Notes: generated by a model not told the origin, from the sequence alone. DNA of 20,727 bases from an uncultured bacterium (GCA_905215325.1 CAJMPP010000034.1:1-20727), one strand, 5' to 3'; shown: positions 1-10,340, counted from the stretch's first letter. Program-made: numbers and translations.

Positions 1-14
1 CACTAATCTATTAG

Positions 15-36
15 GTACGCACCTTTTGGTAAGTAC
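15..36. promoter_or_regulatory. Palindromic candidate operator in front of the HxlR regulator
   Basis: The 22 bases form a two-fold symmetric element: GTAC at 15-18, ACC at 21-23, TTTT in the centre, GGT at 28-30 and GTAC at 33-36. Both arms pair perfectly apart from two unpaired spacer bases on each side. A second short inverted repeat, CTAAT-CT-ATTAG, abuts it at 3-14. HxlR-family regulators commonly bind GTAC-containing palindromes between themselves and a divergent target gene, so this is probably an autoregulatory site and also serves an unseen gene to the left of the window. The binding role is inferred; the symmetry is directly visible. Confidence 0.55.
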
Positions 37-63
37 GCGCGCCGCACAGGAAAGAGAGAACCC

Positions 64-396
64 ATGCTCACAAAGGACGAACTGCCGCCCTGCCCCGTTG
101 CCACCACGCTCATGCTCATCGGCAACAAATGGAAGATCTTCATCATCCAGCAGCTCATGGACCGGCCGTTCCGCTTCAGCGAGCTGCGCCGCGCCATTCC
201 CGGCATCAGCGAGAAGGTGCTCACCGACAACCTGCGCGCTATGGAGAAAGACGGCCTCATCACGCGCACCGTGTTCCCCGAAGTGCCGCCGCGCACCGAA
301 TATGCGCTCAGCGAGCTCGGCAACACCATGCGCCCCATCATCGAGAGCATGGCAACCTGGGGCACCGGCTACCAGCAAATCGTGCGCGAACGATAA
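64..396 (+). CDS. HxlR-family winged-helix transcriptional regulator
   Basis: This 110-residue protein is a complete HxlR-type DNA-binding protein. Residues 10-95 show the family order: an N-terminal Cys-Pro (CPVATTL), the IGNKWKIFIIQQL helix, FSELRRAIPGISEKVLTDNL as the recognition helix-turn-helix, and a wing around MEKDGLITRTVFPEVPPRTEY followed by the LSELG helix. Length matches the family norm of 100-130 residues. The ATG at 64 follows a purine-rich AGGAAAGAG stretch and a palindromic candidate operator at 15-36. HxlR proteins often sense electrophiles or redox stress through the conserved N-terminal cysteine, here Cys10, but the signal for this member is unknown. Its target may be a divergent gene beyond the left edge or the DDAH gene downstream. 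Confidence 0.93.
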   Translation: MLTKDELPPCPVATTLMLIGNKWKIFIIQQLMDRPFRFSELRRAIPGISEKVLTDNLRAMEKDGLITRTVFPEVPPRTEYALSELGNTMRPIIESMATWGTGYQQIVRER

Positions 397-500
397 CGGC
401 AGGCAAGCGCGCTCCTCCCAGCGATCGCACAAAGCGTGATGCTCGACAAGTCCACCGCGGGCAATACCTTCTTTCCCGCTCGTTTCGCCGGCTTCCGGGC

Positions 501-506
501 TATAAT
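501..506 (+). promoter_or_regulatory. Candidate -10 box for the DDAH gene
   Basis: A perfect TATAAT lies 97 bases before the DDAH start, flanked by GGGC and GCCC that make a small inverted repeat around it. No good -35 hexamer is seen 16-18 bases upstream, so the promoter may be activator-dependent or simply weakly conserved. The 397-602 interval shows no other gene or recognisable RNA element. Confidence 0.5.
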
Positions 507-602
507 GCCCAAGGAAGCAGCTATCTTTTATCCCTACGAACGTGCCGCGCGGCAAGCAGCTGCAATGCGCGCCGGCAACCATGCACCCAAGGAGAGAGAA
601 GC

Positions 603-1379
603 ATGACGAAGTTCAACCATGTCATCATCCGCCGCCCTGGTAAGTCGCTGTGCGACGGCATCACCAGCGCACCCGAGCTGGGCCAGCCCATCTACGAGCG
701 CGCCATCGAGGAACACTACGACTACGAGCATGCCCTCGAGCAGTGCGGCGTCGACGTCACCGTCCTGCCCGCCCTCGAGCAGTTCCCGGACAGCTGCTTC
801 GTCGAGGACCCGGCCGTCATCACCCGCTGCGGCGCCATCATCACCAACCCCGGCGCTGCCAGCCGCAACGGTGAGAAGGACGAAATCGAGCCCGTGGTCC
901 GTCGCTTCTTCGACGACGAGCACGTCAAGCACATCGTCGCCCCCGGCACCCTTGACGGCGGCGACGTCATGATGGTGGGCGACCACTTCTACGTGGGCCG
1001 CTCCGCCCGCACCAATGAAGAGGGCATCCGCCAGTTCTGCGAGATCCTGGCCGGTTGGGGCCTGGAGGGCTCCGAGGTCCCGCTGGAGGAGGTCCTGCAC
1101 CTCAAGACCGGCGTGAACTACATCGAGGACAACAACATGCTGGTGTCCGGCGAGTTCATCGACAAGCCCGACTTCGCCAAGTACAACAAGGTGATCGTGC
1201 CCGAGGACGAGGCTTACGGCGCGAACTGCATCTGGGTCAACGGCACCGTCATCGTGGCCGAGGGCTATCCCACCGTGCTCAAGGCCGTCCAGGACTTGGG
1301 CTACAAGACGCTGGTGGTGGACACCTCCGAGTACCGCAAGATCGACGGCGGCCTGTCCTGCCTCAGCCTGCGCTTCTAG
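603..1379 (+). CDS. ddaH: Dimethylarginine dimethylaminohydrolase (DDAH) family hydrolase
   Basis: This 258-residue protein belongs to the pentein (amidinotransferase/arginine deiminase) fold and most resembles DDAH, which converts N-omega-methylated arginines to citrulline and methylamines. Visible signatures are FVEDPAV at 66-72, TLDGGDVM at 116-123, the stretch VGRSARTNEEG at 131-141, LHLKTG at 165-170 and a C-terminal LSC at 251-253. The catalytic triad can be assigned as Asp118, His166 and Cys253; the 48-residue Asp-His spacing equals that of the Glu114-His162 pair described for the Pseudomonas enzyme. The length is typical. The start at 603 is set by AAGGAG at 589-594, and an upstream in-frame extension was rejected because it overlaps the HxlR gene. 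Alternative: a related deiminase such as a citrullinase-like or arginine deiminase-like enzyme with a different substrate. Confidence 0.88.
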   Translation: MTKFNHVIIRRPGKSLCDGITSAPELGQPIYERAIEEHYDYEHALEQCGVDVTVLPALEQFPDSCFVEDPAVITRCGAIITNPGAASRNGEKDEIEPVVRRFFDDEHVKHIVAPGTLDGGDVMMVGDHFYVGRSARTNEEGIRQFCEILAGWGLEGSEVPLEEVLHLKTGVNYIEDNNMLVSGEFIDKPDFAKYNKVIVPEDEAYGANCIWVNGTVIVAEGYPTVLKAVQDLGYKTLVVDTSEYRKIDGGLSCLSLRF

Positions 1380-1437
1380 CACACGCTTAAAACCTACGGT
1401 CCCGCAAAGCTAAGCGCCTAGCGAAACCGGCAACCGG

Positions 1438-1483
1438 AAAGGCCCGCGGGCGCTCGGGAAACCCAATGAGCCTGTGGGTCTTT
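1438..1483. terminator. Hairpin terminator after DDAH (degenerate copy of the 10341 element)
   Basis: The arms at 1438-1455 and 1468-1483 pair through CCC/GGG blocks with several G-U wobbles and end in TTTCCCC. The left 26 bases are identical to the left part of the perfect terminator at 10341-10386, so the two are copies of one element. Here the right arm has diverged, which weakens the stem. Confidence 0.6.
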
Positions 1484-1550
1484 CCCCGTTCGTGAAGCCG
1501 AACAAGCCCGCAAGCCGTTCCAGTCTCGGGAAACCGCACTGCAAAACAAG

Positions 1551-1584
1551 AAGAGCCCGATTCCGTACTCGGAATCGGGCTCTT
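1551..1584. terminator. Bidirectional intrinsic terminator between convergent genes
   Basis: A perfect 15-bp stem (1551-1565 with 1570-1584) closes a four-base TACT loop. T-rich sequence follows on both strands (TCTTCGCTTT on plus, TTCTTGTTTT on minus). It lies between DDAH on the plus strand and the winged-helix regulator on the minus strand and should stop transcripts from both sides. Confidence 0.9.
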
Positions 1585-1668
1585 CGCTTTCAAGGGCGCA
1601 GGACCGTCCGCGAACCTTGCTCTATTCGGAACTCCGTCGCAACGCGTCCCACCCGCAAGGGCTTGACC

Positions 1669-1998
1669 CTAACCTGCGATCGCGTGCAGCTGCTCGCCTT
1701 TCGCCTCCGGCGTGGGCACGTGGTAGGTGTTGCTCAGGCGCATGCCGTTTTCCGCATAGCGTGCCACCGAGATGATGAAGCCCTCCTTGCGCAGGCGCAG
1801 GATGGCGCGATCGACGGTCTTCAGGCTAACCTGCAGCGCTTCGGCGATGTCGCGCTTGGACTCGGAGCAGCCCGCCACGCCGTACGAGGCGATAAAGCCC
1901 AGGATAAGCAGCTGCGAGTTCGTCAGCGTGCGCTTGCCATCCGCAAGCGTGATGTCATCATCGATCTCAGTCGTGGTCTCAGCGGTCATCTCAGTCAT
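1669..1998 (-). CDS. Small winged-helix transcriptional regulator under riboswitch control
   Basis: The 109-residue product is mostly one winged-helix domain: residues 25-42 form a first helix (LTNSQLLILGFIASYG), residues 45-75 a helix-turn-helix with the pattern SKRDIAEAL...SLKTVDRAILRLRKEGFI, and residues 76-93 a wing ending in NTYHV. The acidic N-terminus carries no recognisable domain. The ATG at 1998 is preferred because GGAGAAGG lies seven bases before it; a longer frame starting at 2055 has no comparable site. No ligand-binding domain is present, so it probably acts as a DNA-binding switch whose amount matters. Its leader carries a c-di-GMP-I aptamer with a terminator, linking its expression to c-di-GMP. 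The family is known only in general terms and its targets are unknown; the surface operon to the right is one possibility. Confidence 0.82.
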   Translation of the reverse strand: MTEMTAETTTEIDDDITLADGKRTLTNSQLLILGFIASYGVAGCSESKRDIAEALQVSLKTVDRAILRLRKEGFIISVARYAENGMRLSNTYHVPTPEAKGEQLHAIAG

Positions 1999-2043
1999 CT
2001 TGATCCTTCTCCGTTGGTTAGCGTTCCAATGCTTATGACCCCC

Positions 2044-2067
2044 GCTCGCCGACAATGCGCGGCGAGC
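2044..2067 (-). other. Stable stem-loop in the regulator's leader
   Basis: GCTCGCCG at 2044-2051 pairs perfectly with CGGCGAGC at 2060-2067 around an eight-base loop. It sits between the leader terminator and the ribosome-binding site of the winged-helix regulator. No U-tract follows on either strand, so it is not a terminator; it may stabilise the 5' end of the read-through mRNA. Confidence 0.5.
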
Positions 2068-2090
2068 AAAACCTGCAAGCTGAACTGGAG

Positions 2091-2149
2091 AAAAAAAGAA
2101 AGCAGCCAGCTGCAGTGGTTCCCTGGATGGGAACTGTGCAACTGGCTGC
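2091..2149 (-). terminator. Riboswitch expression-platform terminator
   Basis: On the minus strand GCAGCCAG (2149-2142) pairs with CTGGCTGC (2109-2102), and inside it TGCA pairs with TGCA and GTTCCC with GGGAAC around a short loop. The stem is followed at once by a run of eleven bases, ten of them T, ending at 2091. It lies upstream of, not after, the winged-helix gene, so it is an attenuator. Its 5' arm reuses bases 2149-2142 that belong to the second helix of the aptamer, giving mutually exclusive folds. Confidence 0.88.
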
Positions 2150-2204
2150 CATTTCAGGCCCTATAGCTTTGCGTCATCACCTTTCGATGATTTTGCCGAC
2201 ATGA
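2134..2204 (-). promoter_or_regulatory. Cyclic-di-GMP-I (GEMM-I) riboswitch aptamer
   Basis: Reading the minus strand from 2204, the sequence shows the GEMM-I signature in order: GGCAAAA, a stem TCATC-GAAA-GGTGA closed by a GAAA tetraloop, the nearly invariant GACGCAAAGC, TATAGGGCCT, and GGCAGCCAGTTGC, which matches the tetraloop-receptor arm. The base corresponding to position 20 of the Vibrio Vc2 aptamer is G, which in this family favours c-di-GMP over cGAMP. The aptamer is directly joined to an intrinsic terminator and precedes the winged-helix regulator. Because ligand-stabilised aptamer and terminator compete for GCAGCCAG, an ON switch is the simpler reading. Family assignment is from motif recall, not a covariance search. 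Confidence 0.88.
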
Positions 2205-2233
2205 AAAATATCACGCGGAAAACTGTATGTCAA
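2205..2233 (-). promoter_or_regulatory. Promoter of the riboswitch-regulator transcript
   Basis: On the minus strand a perfect TTGACA (2233-2228) is followed after 17 bases by TATTTT (2210-2205). A shifted -10, GATATT, is also possible with a shorter spacer. Either would start the RNA within a few bases of the aptamer, leaving only a short P1 helix. Confidence 0.72.
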
Positions 2234-2578
2234 GGGGTGTCCGCCCCACCCCATGGCAGGCCCCCTACCGCCGGTTGCATCGACCCCCAAAGCCGATGCA
2301 AGCATACGGAAACAACCTCCCGATAACCAAGAAACGCCACGTCAATACGCCTTTCCGCACAAGGAGAGCGCAACGCGGCGAAGGGCGATCCTCAGCCTGA
2401 ACCCGACATTCCGGCAGCCCTACAATTTCCCGTTGTCGCGCCCTCGCACCCCTTACGCTCCGCCCCTCTTCGCCCCACGCACCCACACTTTTCGCAATCT
2501 GTTGATACCGCCTCCGCACAGATCCACGCCTCTGTATTAACTCTTCATTAATTTCCGTCAATGCCACGTTTATCCAGC

Positions 2579-2610
2579 TTGATACGTTATAAGTTGCAAT
2601 AACCTATCTT
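2579..2610 (+). promoter_or_regulatory. Candidate promoter and operator for the IPMS-like operon
   Basis: TTGATA at 2579-2584 could be a -35 box with a weak -10 around 2603-2610 (CCTATCTT). Overlapping it is an inverted repeat, GTTAT-N8-ATAAC at 2586-2603, the size of a typical dimeric-regulator operator. The spacing to the -10 is loose, so the promoter call is tentative; the symmetry is directly visible. Confidence 0.35.
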
Positions 2611-2621
2611 CTTAGCATTTG

Positions 2622-2671
2622 GCAGGCGTTCGGCCACCTGCGGGTGCTGCGATCAACCGCTGAGCAGCATC
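2622..2671 (+). other. Structured leader with alternative hairpins
   Basis: Three stems compete in this leader. GCAGG (2622-2626) can pair with CCTGC (2637-2641). CACC (2635-2638) can pair with GGTG (2643-2646). GGTGCTGC (2643-2650) can pair with GCAGCATC (2664-2671) with one G-U. The GGTG block is shared, so the last two exclude each other. No known riboswitch motif is recognised and no U-tract follows. Confidence 0.4.
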
Positions 2672-2713
2672 TTCAAAGAAGAACACGTTCGCATAGTAGG
2701 TCAGGAGTCACAC

Positions 2714-4129
2714 ATGAGAGACATACGCGTCAGCGACATCACGATGAGGGAGGCAATCGCCTCTAAGGCGCTTTCCCTATCCTTCAAGGAAAAGCTTGAA
2801 ATCGTGAAGATCCTAGACCGTATCGGCGTGGGCTCCATCGAGGTCGAAGGCATCGAGTCCTCCAAGGTAGACAGCTTGCGAATCAAGTCGATCGCCTCTC
2901 TGGTGAAGAACAGCACGCTCGCCGTGCCGGTGAAGATGGACGACGACAGCATCCAGGCCGTTTGGAACGCCGCGAAGGGCGCGAAGCACGTCCGCCTGCA
3001 GGTGGAAGCGGCCGTCAGCCCCTCCTGCATGGAGTACATCCAGCGCAAGAAGGCCGACACGCTGATCGCCGACGCCGCCGAGGCGGTGGCGAAGTGCGCC
3101 CAGCTCACCGACGACGTCGAGTTCGTGGCCATCGACGCCACCCGCACCGACGTGGCCTACCTGGCCCGCGTCATCGGCGCCGTGGTCGCCGCCGGCGCCA
3201 AGACGGTCACCGTCTGCGACGCGGCCGGCTCCATGCTCCCCGAGGAGTTCGCCCAGTTCATCGCCGACCTGTACCAGGCCGCGCCCCAGCTCAAGGACAT
3301 CTATCTGGGCATCTCGTGCTGCAATGACCTTAATATGGCCGACGCCTGCGCCGTGGCCGGCGTCATGGCCGGCGCCTCCATCGTCAAGGCCACGTCCTAC
3401 CCCATGGGCGTGGTCGCGCTCGATAACGTTGCCCGCATCCTTGCCGCCAAAGCCGACGCCCTGGGTGCCCAGAGCAAGGTGCGCGTGACCGAGCTCAAGC
3501 GCGCCATGAACCAGATCTCCCGCCTGTGCTGCGATGACCGCTCCAAGGCATCCCTGTTCACCGGCGCCGTCTCCGAGGCCGTCGAGGGCGTGGTGCTCAC
3601 CGCCGGCGACGACCAGGCCACCGTCATGCAGTACGTCGAGCGCCTGGGCTACAGCCTTTCCGACGAGGACGCCGAAGCGGTGTTCGAGGCTTTCAAGAAG
3701 ATCGCCGCCAGCAAGGAGCGCGTGAGCGCCACCGAGCTGGACGCCATCGTGGCCTCCGCCGCGCTGCAGGTGCCCCCCACCTACACCCTGGAAGGCTACG
3801 TCATCAACTCCGGTCTGAGCTTCAAGGCCACCTCGCACATCTCGCTGCGCAAGGACGGCGAGCTCATCGAGGCCGTGTCCCTGGGCGACGGCCCCATCGA
3901 CTCCTCGTTCAAGTCCATCGAATCGGTGGTCGGCAAGCACTACGAGCTTGACGACTTCAGCATCCAGGCCGTCACCGAGGGCCGCGAGGCCATGGGCGAG
4001 TCGGTCGTGAAGCTGATCGCCGACGGCAAGGTGTATTCCGGCCGCGGCATCTCCACCGACATCGTCGAGTCCAGCATCCGCGCGTACATCAACGCGCTCA
4101 ACAAGATCGCCTACGAGGAGCAGAACTAA
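2714..4129 (+). CDS. 2-isopropylmalate synthase-like protein with degenerate active site
   Basis: The 471-residue protein has the two-part layout of the LeuA/homocitrate synthase family: a DRE-TIM (HMGL-like) barrel at about 1-280, a linker, and a C-terminal LeuA allosteric domain at about 353-465 with the family pattern GDGPIDSSFKSI (391-402) and ISTDIVESS (446-454). The catalytic barrel is altered. The usual DxTLRDG motif reads DITMREA (8-14), so the metal-binding Asp is Glu13. The HxHND motif reads SCCND (201-205), so both histidine ligands are lost. The EGTxNGxGER segment reads KATSYPMGVV (225-234). AGGAG lies seven bases before ATG 2714. The stop overlaps the next start (TAATG). It may be a divergent condensing enzyme, a metal-independent lyase or a regulatory pseudoenzyme; true leucine synthesis is unlikely. 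Confidence 0.8.
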   Translation: MRDIRVSDITMREAIASKALSLSFKEKLEIVKILDRIGVGSIEVEGIESSKVDSLRIKSIASLVKNSTLAVPVKMDDDSIQAVWNAAKGAKHVRLQVEAAVSPSCMEYIQRKKADTLIADAAEAVAKCAQLTDDVEFVAIDATRTDVAYLARVIGAVVAAGAKTVTVCDAAGSMLPEEFAQFIADLYQAAPQLKDIYLGISCCNDLNMADACAVAGVMAGASIVKATSYPMGVVALDNVARILAAKADALGAQSKVRVTELKRAMNQISRLCCDDRSKASLFTGAVSEAVEGVVLTAGDDQATVMQYVERLGYSLSDEDAEAVFEAFKKIAASKERVSATELDAIVASAALQVPPTYTLEGYVINSGLSFKATSHISLRKDGELIEAVSLGDGPIDSSFKSIESVVGKHYELDDFSIQAVTEGREAMGESVVKLIADGKVYSGRGISTDIVESSIRAYINALNKIAYEEQN

Positions 4130-6621
4130 TGAAGCTTTCCTTTTCCACCCGCGGCTGGGCTGACCACTCCTGGGACGAGCTCATAAGCACCGCCCTTGAG
4201 ATGGATTTCTCGGGCATCGAGATCCACAACCCCATTACCAACGCGGCGTTCACCGGCAAGGGCGGCCCGCTTGACCGCTACAACACGCAGGCAACCGCCC
4301 GCACCCTGCGCGACAAGGGCCTTTCCATCCCTGCGTTCGACTCCTCGGTCGACATCTCAGCGGGCGAACAACAGGTTCAGGACGCCAAGGACCTCATCGA
4401 CCTGGCTCAGGCCGCCAGCGTGGGCATGGTCTGCGTGGTCGTCCAACACGACGACGAGGACGCCATCCACGCCGCGCTCTCCCAGCTGGTCCCCTACGCC
4501 GAGGAGCACGGCGTGGTGCTGCTGATCGAATCCAGCGGCATCTTCTCCAGCACCTCGCGCCTGACCGACATCATGGACCGCTACGCCAGCGACTACCTGG
4601 GCGCCCTGTGGGACGTCCACAACGTCTACCGCGTGGGCGGCGAAAGCCCGGCGACCACCATCAAGAACCTGGGCGCCTACGTCAAGCACGTGCACATGCG
4701 CGACTCCGACGACGACGGCTCCTTCAACCTGGTGGGCGAAGGCACCCTGCCCATCGACGAGGTGGTGCGCGCCCTGTCCTCCATCGACTACGACGGCTTC
4801 GTGTCGCTTGAGTGGGACCCCGCGTGGATGGCCGACCTCACCGACATGGAGGTCATCTTCCCCCACTACGTCAACTACATGGAGCAGTTCGAGGACACCC
4901 GCGGCAAGCGCCGCACGCTCTATCTCAACCACGACGGCACCGGCGAGTACGTGTGGAAGAAGGACGAGCTCATCGACCTGACCTTCCCGCAGGTGCTCGA
5001 CAAGATGGTCGAGTGCTTCCCCGACCAGTACTGTTTCAAGTACACCACGCTGGACTACACGCGCACCTACGAGGAGTTCCGCGACGACGTGGATACGTTC
5101 GCCCGCGCGCTCGTGTCGATGGGCGTCAAGCCTGGCAGCAAGGTGGCCATCTGGGCCACCAACGTGCCTGCCTGGTACATCACCTTCTGGGCCGCCACGA
5201 AGATCGGTGCCGTGTTGGTCACGGTGAACACCGCTTACAAGATCCACGAGGCCGAGTACCTGCTGCGCCAGTCCGACACGCACACGCTGGTCATGATCGA
5301 CAACGCGCTCGACTCCAACTACCGCCAGATCATCAACGACCTGTGCCCCGAGATCGCCGACACCAAGCCCGGCGACCAGCTGCACTGCAAGCGCCTGCCT
5401 TTCCTGCGCAACGTCATCACCGTGGGCTTCGACATGCCCGGCTGCCTGAACTTCGAGCAGGCCATGGGACGCTCCGAGCTGGTCCCGCTTGAGAAGATCC
5501 AGCGCATGGCCGCCGAGGTGCGCCCCGACGACGTGTGCAACATGCAGTACACCTCCGGCACCACGGGCTTCCCCAAGGGCGTCATGCTCACGCACCGCAA
5601 CGTGGTCAACGACGGCAAGTGCATCGGCGACCGCATGGGCCTTTCCACCGCGGACCGCTTCATGATCCACGTGCCCATGTTCCACTGCTTCGGCATGACG
5701 CTGTCCATGACGTCGTCCATGACCCACGGCGCCACCATGTGCCCCATGCCCTACTTCAGCGCGAAGGCGTCGCTGCACTGCATCACGCAGGAGAAGGTCA
5801 CCGCGTTCAACGGCGTGCCCACCATGTTCATCGCCATGTTCAACCACGCCGACTACCGCAAGACCGACTTCAGCCACATGCGCACCGGCATCATGGCCGG
5901 CGCCGGCTGCCCGCCCGAGCTCATGAAGCGCGCCGCGCAGCCCGACGAGATGAACATGACCGGCATCGTGTCGGTGTACGGCCAGACCGAATCGGCCCCG
6001 GGTTCCACCATGAGCGCCTGGACCGACCCGCTCGACCTGCGCACCGAGACCGTCGGCTACGCGTTCCCGCACGTGCAGTGCAAGATCATCGACCCTGAAA
6101 CCGGCAAAGAGATGCCCGACGGCCAGATCGGCGAGTTCTGCTCGCGCGGCTACAACATCATGAAGGGCTACTACAAGATGCCCGACGCAACCTTCAAGAC
6201 GGTGGACGAGAACGGCTGGCTGCACTCCGGCGACCTGCTCATGCGCGACGAGCGCGGCTGCTTCGTGGCCACCGGCCGTCTGAAGGACATGATCATCCGC
6301 GGCGGCGAGAACGTCTACCCGAAGGAGATCGAGGACTTCGTCATCACGCACCCCAAGGTCAGCGACTGCCAGGTGGTGGGCGTGCCCGACGCGAAGTACG
6401 GCGAGGAGGCCATGGCCTGCATCATCCTCAAGGACGGCGAGACCATGACCGAGCCCGAGATCCGCGAGTTCATGATGACCAACATCGCGCGTCACAAGGT
6501 GCCCCGCTACATCAAGTTTGTGGAGTCCTACCCCATGAACGCGGCCGGCAAGATCATCAAGTACAAGATGAGGGAAGCCGCCGTCGAGGAACTGGGCCTT
6601 CAGAACCTGGTGAAGAAGTAG
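4129..6621 (+). CDS. Fusion of xylose-isomerase-like TIM barrel and acyl-CoA synthetase
   Basis: The 830-residue protein joins two enzymes. Residues 1-250 form a sugar phosphate isomerase/epimerase-type TIM barrel with plausible metal ligands Glu134 (LLIESSG), Asp162 (WDVHNVYR), His189 (HVHMRD) and Glu228 (LEWDP). Residues 275-830 form an ANL-superfamily acyl-CoA synthetase: phosphate-binding YTSGTTGFPKG at 474-484, YGQTE at 617-621, the adenosine-binding GD at 701-702, the hinge GRLKDMIIRGGENVYPKE at 716-733, and catalytic Lys808 in NAAGK. It would activate a carboxylic acid with ATP and CoA. The start overlaps the upstream stop by one base, implying translational coupling and equal amounts of both proteins. 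Codon use matches its neighbours. The substrate is unknown; the synthetase half resembles medium/long-chain or aromatic acid ligases. Fusion of these folds is unusual and both active sites look intact. Confidence 0.9.
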   Translation: MKLSFSTRGWADHSWDELISTALEMDFSGIEIHNPITNAAFTGKGGPLDRYNTQATARTLRDKGLSIPAFDSSVDISAGEQQVQDAKDLIDLAQAASVGMVCVVVQHDDEDAIHAALSQLVPYAEEHGVVLLIESSGIFSSTSRLTDIMDRYASDYLGALWDVHNVYRVGGESPATTIKNLGAYVKHVHMRDSDDDGSFNLVGEGTLPIDEVVRALSSIDYDGFVSLEWDPAWMADLTDMEVIFPHYVNYMEQFEDTRGKRRTLYLNHDGTGEYVWKKDELIDLTFPQVLDKMVECFPDQYCFKYTTLDYTRTYEEFRDDVDTFARALVSMGVKPGSKVAIWATNVPAWYITFWAATKIGAVLVTVNTAYKIHEAEYLLRQSDTHTLVMIDNALDSNYRQIINDLCPEIADTKPGDQLHCKRLPFLRNVITVGFDMPGCLNFEQAMGRSELVPLEKIQRMAAEVRPDDVCNMQYTSGTTGFPKGVMLTHRNVVNDGKCIGDRMGLSTADRFMIHVPMFHCFGMTLSMTSSMTHGATMCPMPYFSAKASLHCITQEKVTAFNGVPTMFIAMFNHADYRKTDFSHMRTGIMAGAGCPPELMKRAAQPDEMNMTGIVSVYGQTESAPGSTMSAWTDPLDLRTETVGYAFPHVQCKIIDPETGKEMPDGQIGEFCSRGYNIMKGYYKMPDATFKTVDENGWLHSGDLLMRDERGCFVATGRLKDMIIRGGENVYPKEIEDFVITHPKVSDCQVVGVPDAKYGEEAMACIILKDGETMTEPEIREFMMTNIARHKVPRYIKFVESYPMNAAGKIIKYKMREAAVEELGLQNLVKK

Positions 6622-6644
6622 CAGCTTCCATACACCGACATTTC

Positions 6645-6678
6645 GCGGGGGCCGTTTAGCGTGCCCCCGCTCGCGTTT
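6645..6678 (+). terminator. Intrinsic terminator after the fusion gene
   Basis: GCGGGGGC at 6645-6652 pairs with GCCCCCGC at 6663-6670 around a ten-base loop, followed by TCGCGTTTTC. It ends the two-gene operon only about 30 bases before the PFOR start, so it may act as a partial terminator that lowers read-through into PFOR. Confidence 0.72.
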
Positions 6679-6709
6679 TCAAACCATCGTTGCGGAGAGG
6701 GGCTTCACA

Positions 6710-10306
<3,597 letters not shown>

Positions 10307-10340
10307 GAGGCACGGCAGCACCGTGCGGCCTCGATACCAG

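Larger units (their letters stand above)
2234..2713. other. Non-coding interval upstream of the IPMS-like gene
   Basis: No convincing gene is seen in these 480 bases. The left half (2240-2500) is C-rich on the plus strand with scattered stop-free frames that lack ribosome-binding sites. The right half turns AT-rich at 2530-2620, as expected for a promoter zone, and then becomes a structured leader (2622-2671) before the start codon at 2714. Confidence 0.5.

Noticed and set aside
129..602. In-frame upstream extension of DDAH back to 129
   Set aside because: It overlaps the HxlR gene in another frame, is Arg/His-rich, and the start at 603 has a good AAGGAG site and matches family length.
1399..1437. 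GEMM-like fragment on the plus strand (CGCAAAGCTA followed by GCCTA)
   Set aside because: Only the central motif resembles the c-di-GMP-I consensus; the 5' GGCAAA and GAAA-capped stem are missing and it lies after, not before, a gene.
2265..2567. 100-codon open frame on the minus strand upstream of the riboswitch
   Set aside because: Arg-rich, no ribosome-binding site or domain, and it overlaps the AT-rich promoter zone of the opposite operon.
4357..6495. A 712-codon open frame on the minus strand opposite the fusion gene
   Set aside because: It is the mirror of a GC-rich gene with strong third-position bias; the translation is Val/His/Gly/Ala-rich low-complexity with no domain, and the plus-strand frame has clear enzyme motifs.
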